Below, piece by piece: positions 1 to 8,261 of a DNA stretch of 64,000 nt. Under the pieces are notes generated by a model. That model had not been told where the DNA came from. It did not search any database and saw only the letters and a program-made list of their open reading frames with translations. The stretch is from Soehngenia sp. (GTDB taxonomy: Bacteria > Bacillota > Clostridia > Tissierellales > Tissierellaceae). The DNA is taken from assembly GCA_024637045.1 (NCBI GenBank), contig JAGXFX010000027.1:62001-126000 (forward strand), read 5' to 3'. Position 1 is the first letter of the stretch. Every line of letters starts with the position of its first letter. Both the position numbers and the translations under genes were made by a program.

Positions 1-791
1 CACATTCAATTTCTGATGTTCTCGGGGTTAAAATCGGAAAGAAAATAATAAATTTAAGAGAAAATCTGGATGGTCTTGAAATAGATCCGGAATATGAAGC
101 TGAACTATATGTAAATAAAATCAGAGAAAATATGAAGACTATTCTATCAAATGTCATTATTGAAGAGATCAATAGTCAACTTGATGCTGCAATGGTTTCT
201 CCAGGCACTCATGAATCAGCACTTTTCGACAAAATATCAGATATCATTATTGATAAGTTTGAAGAGTACGACATTATTATTTTTGATACTGCGCCTACAG
301 GTCATACATTAAGAATTCTTACACTTCCGGATTTGCTTGAAGGATGGATGGGTTCTTTGGCGAAAAAGAGGAAGTCTATTGTGGACATGAACAAGATGGT
401 TACAAGAAAATATGATAAAAAAGATCCTGTGCTTGAAATCCTGGAAAAGCGACAGAAAAGATTCAGCGAAATTAAAAAAATATTTAATGACAATGATAAT
501 GTTAGGATAAGATTTGTGCTAAATGCTGAAAAGCTACCTATTGAAGAGACAAAAAAAGCAATTAAGATGCTGAATCAGTTTAATATCCCTGTGGATACTC
601 TTGTAATAAACAGGATAATGCCAGATGATATAGGTGCTGATTTCTGGGAGAAAAAAAAGAAGCAGGAAGAGGAGTACCTCCTAGATATTGAAAAGGAATT
701 TAGAGGCAAGGAATTTATAAAGATACCAATGCTGGATACTGACATGAGTAAAGATACTGTGGACAGACTTTCAAAATTTTTTAACGATTAG
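1..791 (+). CDS. ArsA/GET3-family ATPase, C-terminal part (5' truncated by window)
   Basis: The frame is open from base 3 to the stop at 791, so the gene begins before the window. The first visible residues resemble the switch I region of ArsA (HS-DVLG, matching DPAHSLGDALG). Further on, DTAPTGHTLRIL is the family signature around the switch II aspartate. The ArsA/GET3 family are dimeric P-loop ATPases that drive arsenite efflux or deliver membrane proteins. The Walker A lysine is outside the window. No arsenic genes are visible here, so the substrate is unknown. A highly charged C-terminal half ends in a short helical tail. Confidence 0.85.
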   Translation, partial: HSISDVLGVKIGKKIINLRENLDGLEIDPEYEAELYVNKIRENMKTILSNVIIEEINSQLDAAMVSPGTHESALFDKISDIIIDKFEEYDIIIFDTAPTGHTLRILTLPDLLEGWMGSLAKKRKSIVDMNKMVTRKYDKKDPVLEILEKRQKRFSEIKKIFNDNDNVRIRFVLNAEKLPIEETKKAIKMLNQFNIPVDTLVINRIMPDDIGADFWEKKKKQEEEYLLDIEKEFRGKEFIKIPMLDTDMSKDTVDRLSKFFND

Positions 792-800
792 AGAAGTTGG

Positions 801-1025
801 GGATGCGCAAGAAGAATAACAGTCATTGAAATTCATCCGGGTGCAATAATGGGTAAGAAACTATTCATTGATCACGGAATGGAATTGTTATAGGTAAAAT
901 AGGTTGCAATGTAAAAATAGGTTAGAATTCGTTGTTTTAAGGATGTGCCAAATAAATCTATTGCTGTCAAAACTCCTGTAAGGCTTATTCCCAGTGAAAG
1001 ACAAAATCACTTAAAAATAATATAG
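801..1025 (+). pseudogene. decayed serine acetyltransferase (cysE) remnant
   Basis: Translation gives the CysE left-handed-helix motif EIHPGA-MGKKLFIDHGM in one frame. A stop and an internal deletion follow, then IGCNVKIG*NS. After a frameshift the CysE C-terminal pattern KDVPNKSIAVKTPVRLIPSE runs to a stop at 1023-1025. Together these cover the end of the hexapeptide-repeat domain in pieces from different frames. I infer a dead fragment of a serine O-acetyltransferase. It has no ribosome binding site or intact start. Confidence 0.78.
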
Positions 1026-1031
1026 TCTAAT

Positions 1032-1076
1032 AAAATCACCATCTAACTTAAAAATTAAAGTAGATGGTGATTTTTA
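1032..1076. terminator. bidirectional rho-independent terminator
   Basis: AAAATCACCATCT pairs perfectly with AGATGGTGATTTT across a short AT-rich spacer, with T-runs on both strands. It sits between rightward gene remains and the leftward DmpA-like fragment and can serve both. Confidence 0.75.
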
Positions 1077-1415
1077 TTCAATAATATCCTTGAAGTCACT
1101 GAGACTATAAATTTTTTCACCATCTCTACCATTGGTTGAATCAGAATAAAACATTGAATTCATTATAGATTCCTCCGTTGCTTGGACAGTGGCGAGAAAC
1201 ACGATATCTATGAAATCTTCATGAAGTACTTTTTTATTAACGATTGGATCTTCAGGATAGTGGTTTATTCTGTTGGCAGTACTGAAGCCGATGGCTATTT
1301 CTCCACTTCCGTTTCCAGTGTAGGCACCGGTTCGAGCTATTCCAGATTGAGTTCTCTTCAAGATTCCTGTTAACTGTCTAGAAGCCATAGGTCCTTTTTT
1401 AATAAGGGTTTGCAT
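1074..1415 (-). pseudogene. C-terminal fragment of a P1/DmpA-type aminopeptidase
   Basis: The 113-residue frame contains RQL---LKRTQSGIARTGAYTGNGSG and the following IAIGFSTANRI. This is the C-terminal signature of the DmpA/P1 peptidase family, N-terminal-nucleophile aminopeptidases with the ornithine-acetyltransferase fold. Full-length members have over 300 residues and self-cleave before a catalytic Ser or Thr. The nucleophile and the whole alpha part are absent here, and no good ribosome binding site precedes the first ATG. I infer a truncated, non-functional remnant in the same scar as the broken cysE. Confidence 0.75.
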
Positions 1416-1539
1416 ACTGTCTTTATTTTAAAGTAGACTCATAATAACAACTCCTCTTCTTGTGTAAACCGATGGATAATTACTTCTAGCTAGGGTATAT
1501 ACTTATCATATGATATAGGCTAAAGGGGGGAGATGCAAG

Positions 1540-3207
1540 ATGAATTATACAGTATTAATTGGTGGAGCAGCAGGACAAGGTATGGACACATTGTCTGAAC
1601 TGCTTACAAAATCCTTAAAGAGATATGGATTTTTTGTATTTAAGCATAGTGATTATATGTCCAGAGTGAGGGGAGGACACAATTTTATTCAAATCAGATT
1701 TTCAGACAAGCCAGTATATACATACGAGGAAAATATTGATATTATTTTTGCTTTAAACAAGGAAACAATAGATTTACACAAGGGAAGACTTAAAGAAGAT
1801 GGGATAATTCTGGCAGATAAAGAAGTGTCAGAAGAAAATAATATTCTAGCTCTGGATCTTGAAGATACAGCAAAGAATGCAGGGAATTCAAGAGCCATGA
1901 CATCAGTAGGAATGGGTTCTATTATCAAAATGTTAGGTTTGAAATCCGACAAGGCACTAAAGGTAATGGAGGATACTTTAAAAGAAAGTATTCTTGATGT
2001 AAACATGAATGCTTTCTCTAAAGGTTATGAAATGGTAGAAAAAAGATTCAATCTTGATAGTATGAATGATGGTAGAATACTAATTGACGGTAATACTGCT
2101 GTTGCAATGGGAGCAGCTGCCGCAGGATGCAGATACTATTGCGGTTATCCAATGACGCCTTCTACTACAGTTTTGAGCAATATGGAAAAATGGAGCCACG
2201 GGCTAGGCATTTTCACTGAACAAGTGGAAGATGAAGTTGCAGCATTGAATATGGCTTTAGGAGCATCTTATGCCGGTGTGAGAGCGATGACAGGATCATC
2301 AGGTGGTGGAATTGCACTGATGTCAGAGGCACTTAGTCTTGCTGGTATAATTGAGACTCCGGTGGTTATTATTAATGTTCAAAGGCCTGGTCCTGCAACA
2401 GGTTTACCAACAAGAACGGAACAGGCAGACCTTAGGTTCGTAATGCACTCAGGACATGGTGAGTTCCCTAGAATGGTAATCAGCTTAAGGAATGTTGAAG
2501 ATGCATTTTACCAAACAACAAGAGCATTCAACCTGGCTGAAAAATATCAGATACCGGTAATACTGTTAAGTGATCAATATCTGGCGGACGGTGCTACTAC
2601 AACTGTACCATTCGATTTCAAAAAGGTTAAGATTGAAAGATTTCTACATGAAGAGAAATTACCTGAAGGTAGATATAAGAGATACGAATTAACAGAATCA
2701 GGCGTATCACCTAGGATTATTCCGGGTAAATTTGAAGACAAAGTTGTACTTGTTGACAGTGATGAACACGACGAATATGGTAATATAACTGAAAGTGCCC
2801 AGGTAAGAAAAGACATGGTAGACAAGAGAAACAAAAAGGGAGCATTACTTGAAAGTGAAATACAGGAACCGTGGTTAATTGGAGTTGAAAGTCCAGAAAA
2901 TCTAATAGTATGCTGGGGATCAGTTTATGGGCCTGTGAAGGAAGCTATAGAATTACTGGTGGAGGAAGAAATTTCGATTGGAGCACTGGTATATGGAGAC
3001 ATATATCCTTTCCCGATTAAACTTTTGCAGGAAAAGTCAAAGAGTGCAAAGAGAATAATTGATATTGAGAACAACTCAACTGCGCAACTGGATGGACTGA
3101 TGCGTCAATTTGCATTGATCAAAAGTGATATAAAAATCCTAAAGTATGATGGCAGAGCTTTCAGTATCGATGAAGTATATAGAAGATTAAAGGAGGTTAT
3201 TGAATAA
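1540..3207 (+). CDS. korA: 2-oxoacid:ferredoxin oxidoreductase, fused gamma-alpha subunit (first copy)
   Basis: This 555-residue subunit belongs to an enzyme that oxidatively decarboxylates 2-oxoacids to acyl-CoA while reducing ferredoxin. Residues 1 to about 175 are the gamma domain (GGAAGQGMDT near the start, then SRVRGGHNF). From about 185 on comes the alpha domain with the pyrimidine-binding YPMTPST loop and the conserved MTGSSGGG and QRPGPATGLPT segments. The start follows a strong AAGGGGGGAG site. The stop overlaps the next start by one base, which implies translational coupling to the beta subunit. The organisation is the two-subunit Kor type. The oxoacid specificity cannot be read from sequence, so the symbol names the family rather than a proven 2-oxoglutarate substrate. 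Confidence 0.85.
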   Translation: MNYTVLIGGAAGQGMDTLSELLTKSLKRYGFFVFKHSDYMSRVRGGHNFIQIRFSDKPVYTYEENIDIIFALNKETIDLHKGRLKEDGIILADKEVSEENNILALDLEDTAKNAGNSRAMTSVGMGSIIKMLGLKSDKALKVMEDTLKESILDVNMNAFSKGYEMVEKRFNLDSMNDGRILIDGNTAVAMGAAAAGCRYYCGYPMTPSTTVLSNMEKWSHGLGIFTEQVEDEVAALNMALGASYAGVRAMTGSSGGGIALMSEALSLAGIIETPVVIINVQRPGPATGLPTRTEQADLRFVMHSGHGEFPRMVISLRNVEDAFYQTTRAFNLAEKYQIPVILLSDQYLADGATTTVPFDFKKVKIERFLHEEKLPEGRYKRYELTESGVSPRIIPGKFEDKVVLVDSDEHDEYGNITESAQVRKDMVDKRNKKGALLESEIQEPWLIGVESPENLIVCWGSVYGPVKEAIELLVEEEISIGALVYGDIYPFPIKLLQEKSKSAKRIIDIENNSTAQLDGLMRQFALIKSDIKILKYDGRAFSIDEVYRRLKEVIE

Positions 3208-4055
3208 TGACATGTGAATATGATCTTTATGACCCTTCATGGTGTCCAGGTTGCGGAAACTACATGATTATAAAAGCTTTGAAACAGGCATTAGAGGAGC
3301 TGGAAATACCATCTCATATGGCTGTTATAGTAACAGGAATAGGACAGGCAGCCAAAATGCCCCACTATATTGCAGCCAATGGATTTAATGGTCTTCATGG
3401 AAGAGCATTACCTCCAGCAATAGGAATCAAGCTTTCAAATAAGGATTTAACGGTTATTGCAGAATCAGGAGACGGGGATACTTACGGAGAGGGTGGGAAT
3501 CATTTTATCCACACGATAAGAAGAAATATTAATATTGCTCACTTTGTGCATGACAATCAGATATATGGTCTTACAAAGGGACAGGGTTCTCCAACAACTG
3601 CTATGGGACAGGTTACAACTCTTCAGTATGATGGAGTTAAGGTTGAACCAGTCAAGCCTTTGGCACTGTCTCTTACAATGGGAGCAGGCTTTGTTGCCAG
3701 AGGATTTTCAGGAGACATCCCTCAGCTGGTTGAATTGATGAAAGAGGCTATTCTTTACAGTGGGTATGCTCATTTGGACATATTTCAGCCCTGTGTTGTC
3801 TGGAACAAGGTAAACACTTTCCAATGGTATAAAGATCGTGTTTATAAACTACCTGAAGATTATGACTATACAGATTTTAATGCAGCCTACAAAAAGGCAA
3901 TGGAATTTGGGGACAAAATACCAACGGGTATACTTTTTAAGGTTGAAAAAGAGACTTATGAGGACAGATTCGAATTTATAAAAAATGGTCCACCATTGGT
4001 TGATGCTGAACTAAATCCTATGGATGCTGAAAAACTTCTAAATGACTTTTATTAA
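3207..4055 (+). CDS. korB: 2-oxoacid:ferredoxin oxidoreductase, TPP-binding beta subunit
   Basis: This 282-residue beta subunit binds thiamine pyrophosphate through GDGDTYGEGGNHF and the later DNQIYGLTKGQ segment. It begins with the WCPGCGNY cluster motif (Cys13, Cys16). The usual fourth ligand is present at Cys196 (QPCVVWN). At the position where KorB proteins normally read GIGCS this protein has GIGQA (Gln47), so one classical [4Fe-4S] ligand is missing. The gene lies between two alpha genes and is coupled to the first by a one-base overlap. It is probably the shared partner of both. No separate delta ferredoxin subunit is present. Confidence 0.87.
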   Translation: MTCEYDLYDPSWCPGCGNYMIIKALKQALEELEIPSHMAVIVTGIGQAAKMPHYIAANGFNGLHGRALPPAIGIKLSNKDLTVIAESGDGDTYGEGGNHFIHTIRRNINIAHFVHDNQIYGLTKGQGSPTTAMGQVTTLQYDGVKVEPVKPLALSLTMGAGFVARGFSGDIPQLVELMKEAILYSGYAHLDIFQPCVVWNKVNTFQWYKDRVYKLPEDYDYTDFNAAYKKAMEFGDKIPTGILFKVEKETYEDRFEFIKNGPPLVDAELNPMDAEKLLNDFY

Positions 4056-4068
4056 AGGTGGGTAAGTA

Positions 4069-5742
4069 ATGGATTATACTATATTGATTGGAGGCGCCGC
4101 CGGACAAGGAATTGAGACCGTGGTACTTCTTCTTGAAAAAACAATTAAAAGAAGTGGCTACAATGTATTCACCTACAAAAACTATATGTCCATGGTTCGA
4201 GGAGGACATAATTTTATGCAGGTTAGGTTTTCAGATAAAGCTATTTCAACTTACTCAACTAAGGTGGATATGATATTTGCCATGACAGCTGAGACTGTTG
4301 CTTTCCACAAAAATAATCTTAAAGATGGCGGTTTGATAATCCTAGATGAAAATTTTCATAATGAAGAAAATTTCATGCACTATCCATTTCAAAAGTTAGC
4401 AAAAGAAATCGGAAATGAAAAGGTTGTACCGACAATAGGATTTGGAGTAATTGGACGATACTTTGGATTAGACAAAGATATTGCAATTAATACCTTAAAA
4501 GAGACATTTAAAGATAAGATTCTTCAGTTGAACCTGGAAGCTTTAGATAAGGGATTTGATTTGACTGAAACTAATAAACAATTGGATAAAAGAGAAGATA
4601 AGAATATAATTATAAATGGAAATCAGGCATTGGCAATGGGAGCAATTGCTGCTGGAGTAAAATATTATTGTGGTTACCCAATGACACCTTCAACAAGTGT
4701 TATGAGTTATATTTCTGGAAAGTCAAAGGAAATGGGAATAGTAGTGGACCAGATAGAAGATGAGGTAGGCGCATTGAATATGGCACTTGGTGCAAGCTAT
4801 GCTGGAACAAGGGCAATGACAGGATCTTCGGGCGGAGGATTTGCTTTGATGGTAGAGGCTCTAAGTCTAGCAGGAATACTTGAACAACCCGTAGTTGTTG
4901 TCAATGCTCAAAGGCCAGGACCTGCGACAGGTTTATCAACAAGAACTGAACAGGCTGATTTAAGGTTCGTAATTCACGCCGGACATGGTGAGTTTCCAAG
5001 AATGGTTATTACCCTAAGAAATCCGGAGGATTCATTCTATCAGGCTGCAAGAGCATTCAACATTGCAGAAAAATATCAAATTCCAGTTATTTTAATGACT
5101 GAAGAATACCTGACAGATTACATGACTACAACTAAACCATTTGACTTTTCTAAAATAACAATAGAAAGGAATATTGCTGAACCTGAGGAAGGTAATACTG
5201 AAAGGTACAAGCGATATAAATACACTGAAACAGGAGTATCCCCAAGGTTATTGCCAGGCAAGACAAAAGACACAGTGGTTCTTGTGGACAGTCATGAACA
5301 CAATGAGTACGGAAATATTGATGAATCAATTGAGACCAGGAATTCGATGATGAGGAAGAGAATGAAGAAGCTTGACGGACTCAAGGATGAGTTGATGGAA
5401 CCAGATCAATTAGGTGTTGATAATCCTGAGATTCTTCTAGTGGGTTTTGGTGCAACACATGGTGCATTGGCTGATGCAGTACAAAGACTCAGCAGTGAAG
5501 GCATGTCTGTTGGTGCACTTGTTTATGGTGATATTTGGCCATTCCCTGATAAGTTGATAAATTCATTAGGTAAAAATGCAGATAAAATTATTACAGTTGA
5601 GCAGAACATGACTGGCCAATTGGAGAGCCTAATTCTTGAAAAAACAAGACTCCAAATTTATGACAGAATTCTAAAATACGACGGAAGAGCAATAAATGGC
5701 GATGAAATAATCCATAGACTCAATGCAATTCTTGAAAGCTGA
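4069..5742 (+). CDS. 2-oxoacid:ferredoxin oxidoreductase, fused gamma-alpha subunit (second copy)
   Basis: This 557-residue paralogue of the 1540-3207 gene has the same gamma then alpha layout (GGAAGQGIET; MVRGGHNF; YPMTPSTSV; MTGSSGGGF; PATGLSTRTEQAD). It starts 13 bases after the beta gene behind an AAAGGTGGG site, so all three are likely one operon. The copies are closely similar in the alpha core but differ in the gamma domain and the C-terminus. No second beta gene follows. I infer that the two alpha chains share one beta chain and give enzymes of different substrate range, or that the second copy is a recent duplicate. Confidence 0.82.
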   Translation: MDYTILIGGAAGQGIETVVLLLEKTIKRSGYNVFTYKNYMSMVRGGHNFMQVRFSDKAISTYSTKVDMIFAMTAETVAFHKNNLKDGGLIILDENFHNEENFMHYPFQKLAKEIGNEKVVPTIGFGVIGRYFGLDKDIAINTLKETFKDKILQLNLEALDKGFDLTETNKQLDKREDKNIIINGNQALAMGAIAAGVKYYCGYPMTPSTSVMSYISGKSKEMGIVVDQIEDEVGALNMALGASYAGTRAMTGSSGGGFALMVEALSLAGILEQPVVVVNAQRPGPATGLSTRTEQADLRFVIHAGHGEFPRMVITLRNPEDSFYQAARAFNIAEKYQIPVILMTEEYLTDYMTTTKPFDFSKITIERNIAEPEEGNTERYKRYKYTETGVSPRLLPGKTKDTVVLVDSHEHNEYGNIDESIETRNSMMRKRMKKLDGLKDELMEPDQLGVDNPEILLVGFGATHGALADAVQRLSSEGMSVGALVYGDIWPFPDKLINSLGKNADKIITVEQNMTGQLESLILEKTRLQIYDRILKYDGRAINGDEIIHRLNAILES

Positions 5743-5803
5743 TTGTCCGAAGAAGCAAATCATGGTAGAATAGTATTCAAGAAAAGTTAAAGAGGTGTTG
5801 AAA

Positions 5804-6427
5804 ATGGATGATAGTCATTCAAGTCCAAGATATGAAAAAATAGCATTGGATATTGCAAATGCCATCTACAAAGGTCAATACGAAGAAGGAGAAAAACTAT
5901 ACGGCAGATCAACTCTGGCTGGTACTTACAATGTTTCTCCTGAAACCATTAGAAGGGCTATTAAAATACTTGAAGATGTTGGCGTAGTAGAGTCTTCTAA
6001 GGGGAGTGGTATAACCATTCTCTCAAAGGACAAAGCATATAAGTATATCAACAGATTTAAAAATATCGAAAGTGTCACTTCTTACAAAATGAAAATAATG
6101 GAGCTTGCAGAAAAAAAGCAGGAAATTGAGAATGAAATACTGGAGATTATTGATAAAATTATTGAAAGAAGCAGCATACTGAGTCATACTACAGCTTTAA
6201 CTCCATTTGAGCTTGAGATTACAGATAAATGCAGCATGACTGGGAAGTCAATTGGTGAAATAAATTTCTGGCAAAACACTGGTGCGACAATTGTTGGAAT
6301 AAGACGAGGTAATGAAACCATTCTTTCACCTGGACCGTATGCTTTAATTAAAAAGAGAGATATTCTCCTTATTATAGGAGAAGATGAGGTTTTTGAAGCG
6401 GTAAAGATATTTATAGATGAAGATTAA
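5804..6427 (+). CDS. GntR-family regulator with C-terminal RCK_C (TrkA-C) domain, BusR-like
   Basis: The N-terminal winged helix reads SPRYEKIALDIANAIYKGQY, followed by the GntR recognition pattern NVSPETIRRAIKILED-GVV. Residues about 85-125 form a helical linker. The C-terminal ~75 residues match RCK_C (ELEITDKCSMTGKSIGEI, then DILLIIGEDE). The same architecture is known in BusR, a streptococcal and lactococcal repressor controlled by c-di-AMP. ATG at 5804 is chosen because AAAGAGGTG lies 7 bases upstream; an in-frame GTG at 5795 is part of that site. It follows the oxidoreductase genes by about 60 bases. What it regulates is unknown. Confidence 0.8.
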   Translation: MDDSHSSPRYEKIALDIANAIYKGQYEEGEKLYGRSTLAGTYNVSPETIRRAIKILEDVGVVESSKGSGITILSKDKAYKYINRFKNIESVTSYKMKIMELAEKKQEIENEILEIIDKIIERSSILSHTTALTPFELEITDKCSMTGKSIGEINFWQNTGATIVGIRRGNETILSPGPYALIKKRDILLIIGEDEVFEAVKIFIDED

Positions 6428-6438
6428 ATGTTGAAATT

Positions 6439-6476
6439 GAGAGCTCTTGATGATTAAATATCGAGAGCTCTTTATT
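6439..6476 (+). terminator. rho-independent terminator after the GntR gene
   Basis: AGAGCTCTTGAT pairs with ATCGAGAGCTCT (one G-T pair) and is followed by TTTATTT. It ends the oxidoreductase/regulator unit. Confidence 0.7.
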
Positions 6477-6564
6477 TGACCGATGTGATAAAGTTATGTA
6501 TAATGAATATTAAGTGTTAATATTTAAATAATTCAAAAGAATTTCAATACTTGGGAGTGGTCTG

Positions 6565-8202
6565 ATGAACAAGAATGAACTGGAAAAATTATTTTATGAA
6601 CTAGTAGAAATTCAAAGTGATACAGGAACTGAGTTAGAGAAGGATGTTGAGACTTTTATCCATAACTGGCTTGGTGATCTTGACTACTTCAAGGAGAATC
6701 CGGAATTGTTTGGAAAATATCAATTAAAGGATGATCCACTAGGTCGAGCAGTAGTTTGGGGACTTAGACGAGGGGATGGTCCGGGAACGGTTATACTTCT
6801 CCACCATCATGATGTAGTAGATTCATACGATTACGGAAGACTAAAAGACTTGGCATATAGACCTAAGAAACTTATAGAAAAAATTGCTGATGCTGATATC
6901 AACCAGGAGACAAGAGATGATTTGGAGTCTGACAAGTGGATATTTGGTAGAGGAACAGCAGACATGAAAGCTGCAGGAGCTATACATTTGTTATTATTAA
7001 AGGATTACACTGAGCTTGATTCATTTAAAGGTAATTTACTGTTTTTATCGGTACCTGATGAAGAATCACTTTCCCAGGGCGCCAGGGAAGGAGCAAGTCT
7101 TTTAAACAATTTGAAGGAGAAACATGGCCTTCAATACTTAATGTGCGTTGATGGAGAACCTCACGAGAGAGACGAGAAGGGCAGAGCGGTTTTTTATGAG
7201 GGTTCTGTCGGTAAAACCATGGTAGTGGTTTATGTAAGAGGAAGAAAAACACATCTTGGGCACATCTTCCAGGGTTTGAATCCTTCTCATATATTATCAG
7301 AAATTGTAACATCAACTGATATGAATCCGTTGTTCTCGGATGTAGTTGAAGGTGAAGTGTCACCTCCACCATCATGGAGCTTTATGCGGGATACCAAGGA
7401 ACAATACGATGCTTCAATACCAGAATCCGCAGGGGGTTACTTCTCGGTACTTACCCTGACACAAACACCCAAAGATATTCTGGAAAATACACGGAAAATA
7501 TCTGTTAGAGCATTTGATACTGTTATCAAGAGAATAAACGAACATTATAGCAGATTCAGGATTATGGGTCATCAACCAATTGAAAATTTACCATGGAATT
7601 CAAACGTCATGTACTTTTCAGAAGCTTATCAGCAAGCTCTCGAAGATTATGGAGATGAGTATCTAAGAGCCTATGACGAGAGAGTAGAAAAAATCAAGAA
7701 TGACATAGCAGAAGGAAAGACAAATATACCAGATAGTACATTGGATCTTATAAGCTTGACTATCGATTTTATGAAGGACAAGAGTCCAAAGGTAGTAATC
7801 GCATTTTCACCACCGTACTATCCACATATTGCAAATCTTGACTTCGAGGATCTATCGGAGAAAGCAAAGCATCTAGGTCTTCATCTTATTCAATATGCCA
7901 AGGAAGAGCTAGGACAGTGCTATGCAAAAAAACATTATTTTATGGGAATCTCCGACCTGAGTTATGTAGCTCTAAACGACAGCGAATCAGTAGTGCCATA
8001 TATAGAAAAGAACATGCCCCACTGGAACAAGACATATTCCATTCCGTTTAAGGATCTTGAGGAAATTTCTGTTCCAATAATCAATATCGGACCATGGGGT
8101 AAGGATTACCATAAGTTTACGGAAAGGGTATTAAGAGAGGACTTGTTAGAGAATACTCCTAAGTTGACTAAATTTGCAATTGATTATCTTTTATCATCAT
8201 GA
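6565..8202 (+). CDS. M20-family metallohydrolase, RocB-like
   Basis: This 545-residue protein resembles RocB (arginine-utilisation protein), a long M20 hydrolase. Metal-site motifs are visible: LLHHHDVVDS, then GRGTADMKAAGA with the bridging Asp, then PDEES with the catalytic and metal Glu pair. A late conserved block, YFMGISDLSY, is typical of RocB rather than of ArgE or DapE. Length fits RocB (about 545). A GGGAGTGG site precedes the ATG. It is followed after 59 bases by an amino-acid symporter and then another M20 enzyme, suggesting joint import and hydrolysis of peptides or acyl-amino acids. The actual substrate is not known. Confidence 0.82.
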   Translation: MNKNELEKLFYELVEIQSDTGTELEKDVETFIHNWLGDLDYFKENPELFGKYQLKDDPLGRAVVWGLRRGDGPGTVILLHHHDVVDSYDYGRLKDLAYRPKKLIEKIADADINQETRDDLESDKWIFGRGTADMKAAGAIHLLLLKDYTELDSFKGNLLFLSVPDEESLSQGAREGASLLNNLKEKHGLQYLMCVDGEPHERDEKGRAVFYEGSVGKTMVVVYVRGRKTHLGHIFQGLNPSHILSEIVTSTDMNPLFSDVVEGEVSPPPSWSFMRDTKEQYDASIPESAGGYFSVLTLTQTPKDILENTRKISVRAFDTVIKRINEHYSRFRIMGHQPIENLPWNSNVMYFSEAYQQALEDYGDEYLRAYDERVEKIKNDIAEGKTNIPDSTLDLISLTIDFMKDKSPKVVIAFSPPYYPHIANLDFEDLSEKAKHLGLHLIQYAKEELGQCYAKKHYFMGISDLSYVALNDSESVVPYIEKNMPHWNKTYSIPFKDLEEISVPIINIGPWGKDYHKFTERVLREDLLENTPKLTKFAIDYLLSS

Positions 8203-8261
8203 TTTTAATGATTTTAGGTGCCACAGGCATTTAAGATAAAAAATTTAAGAGGAGGTATTGT

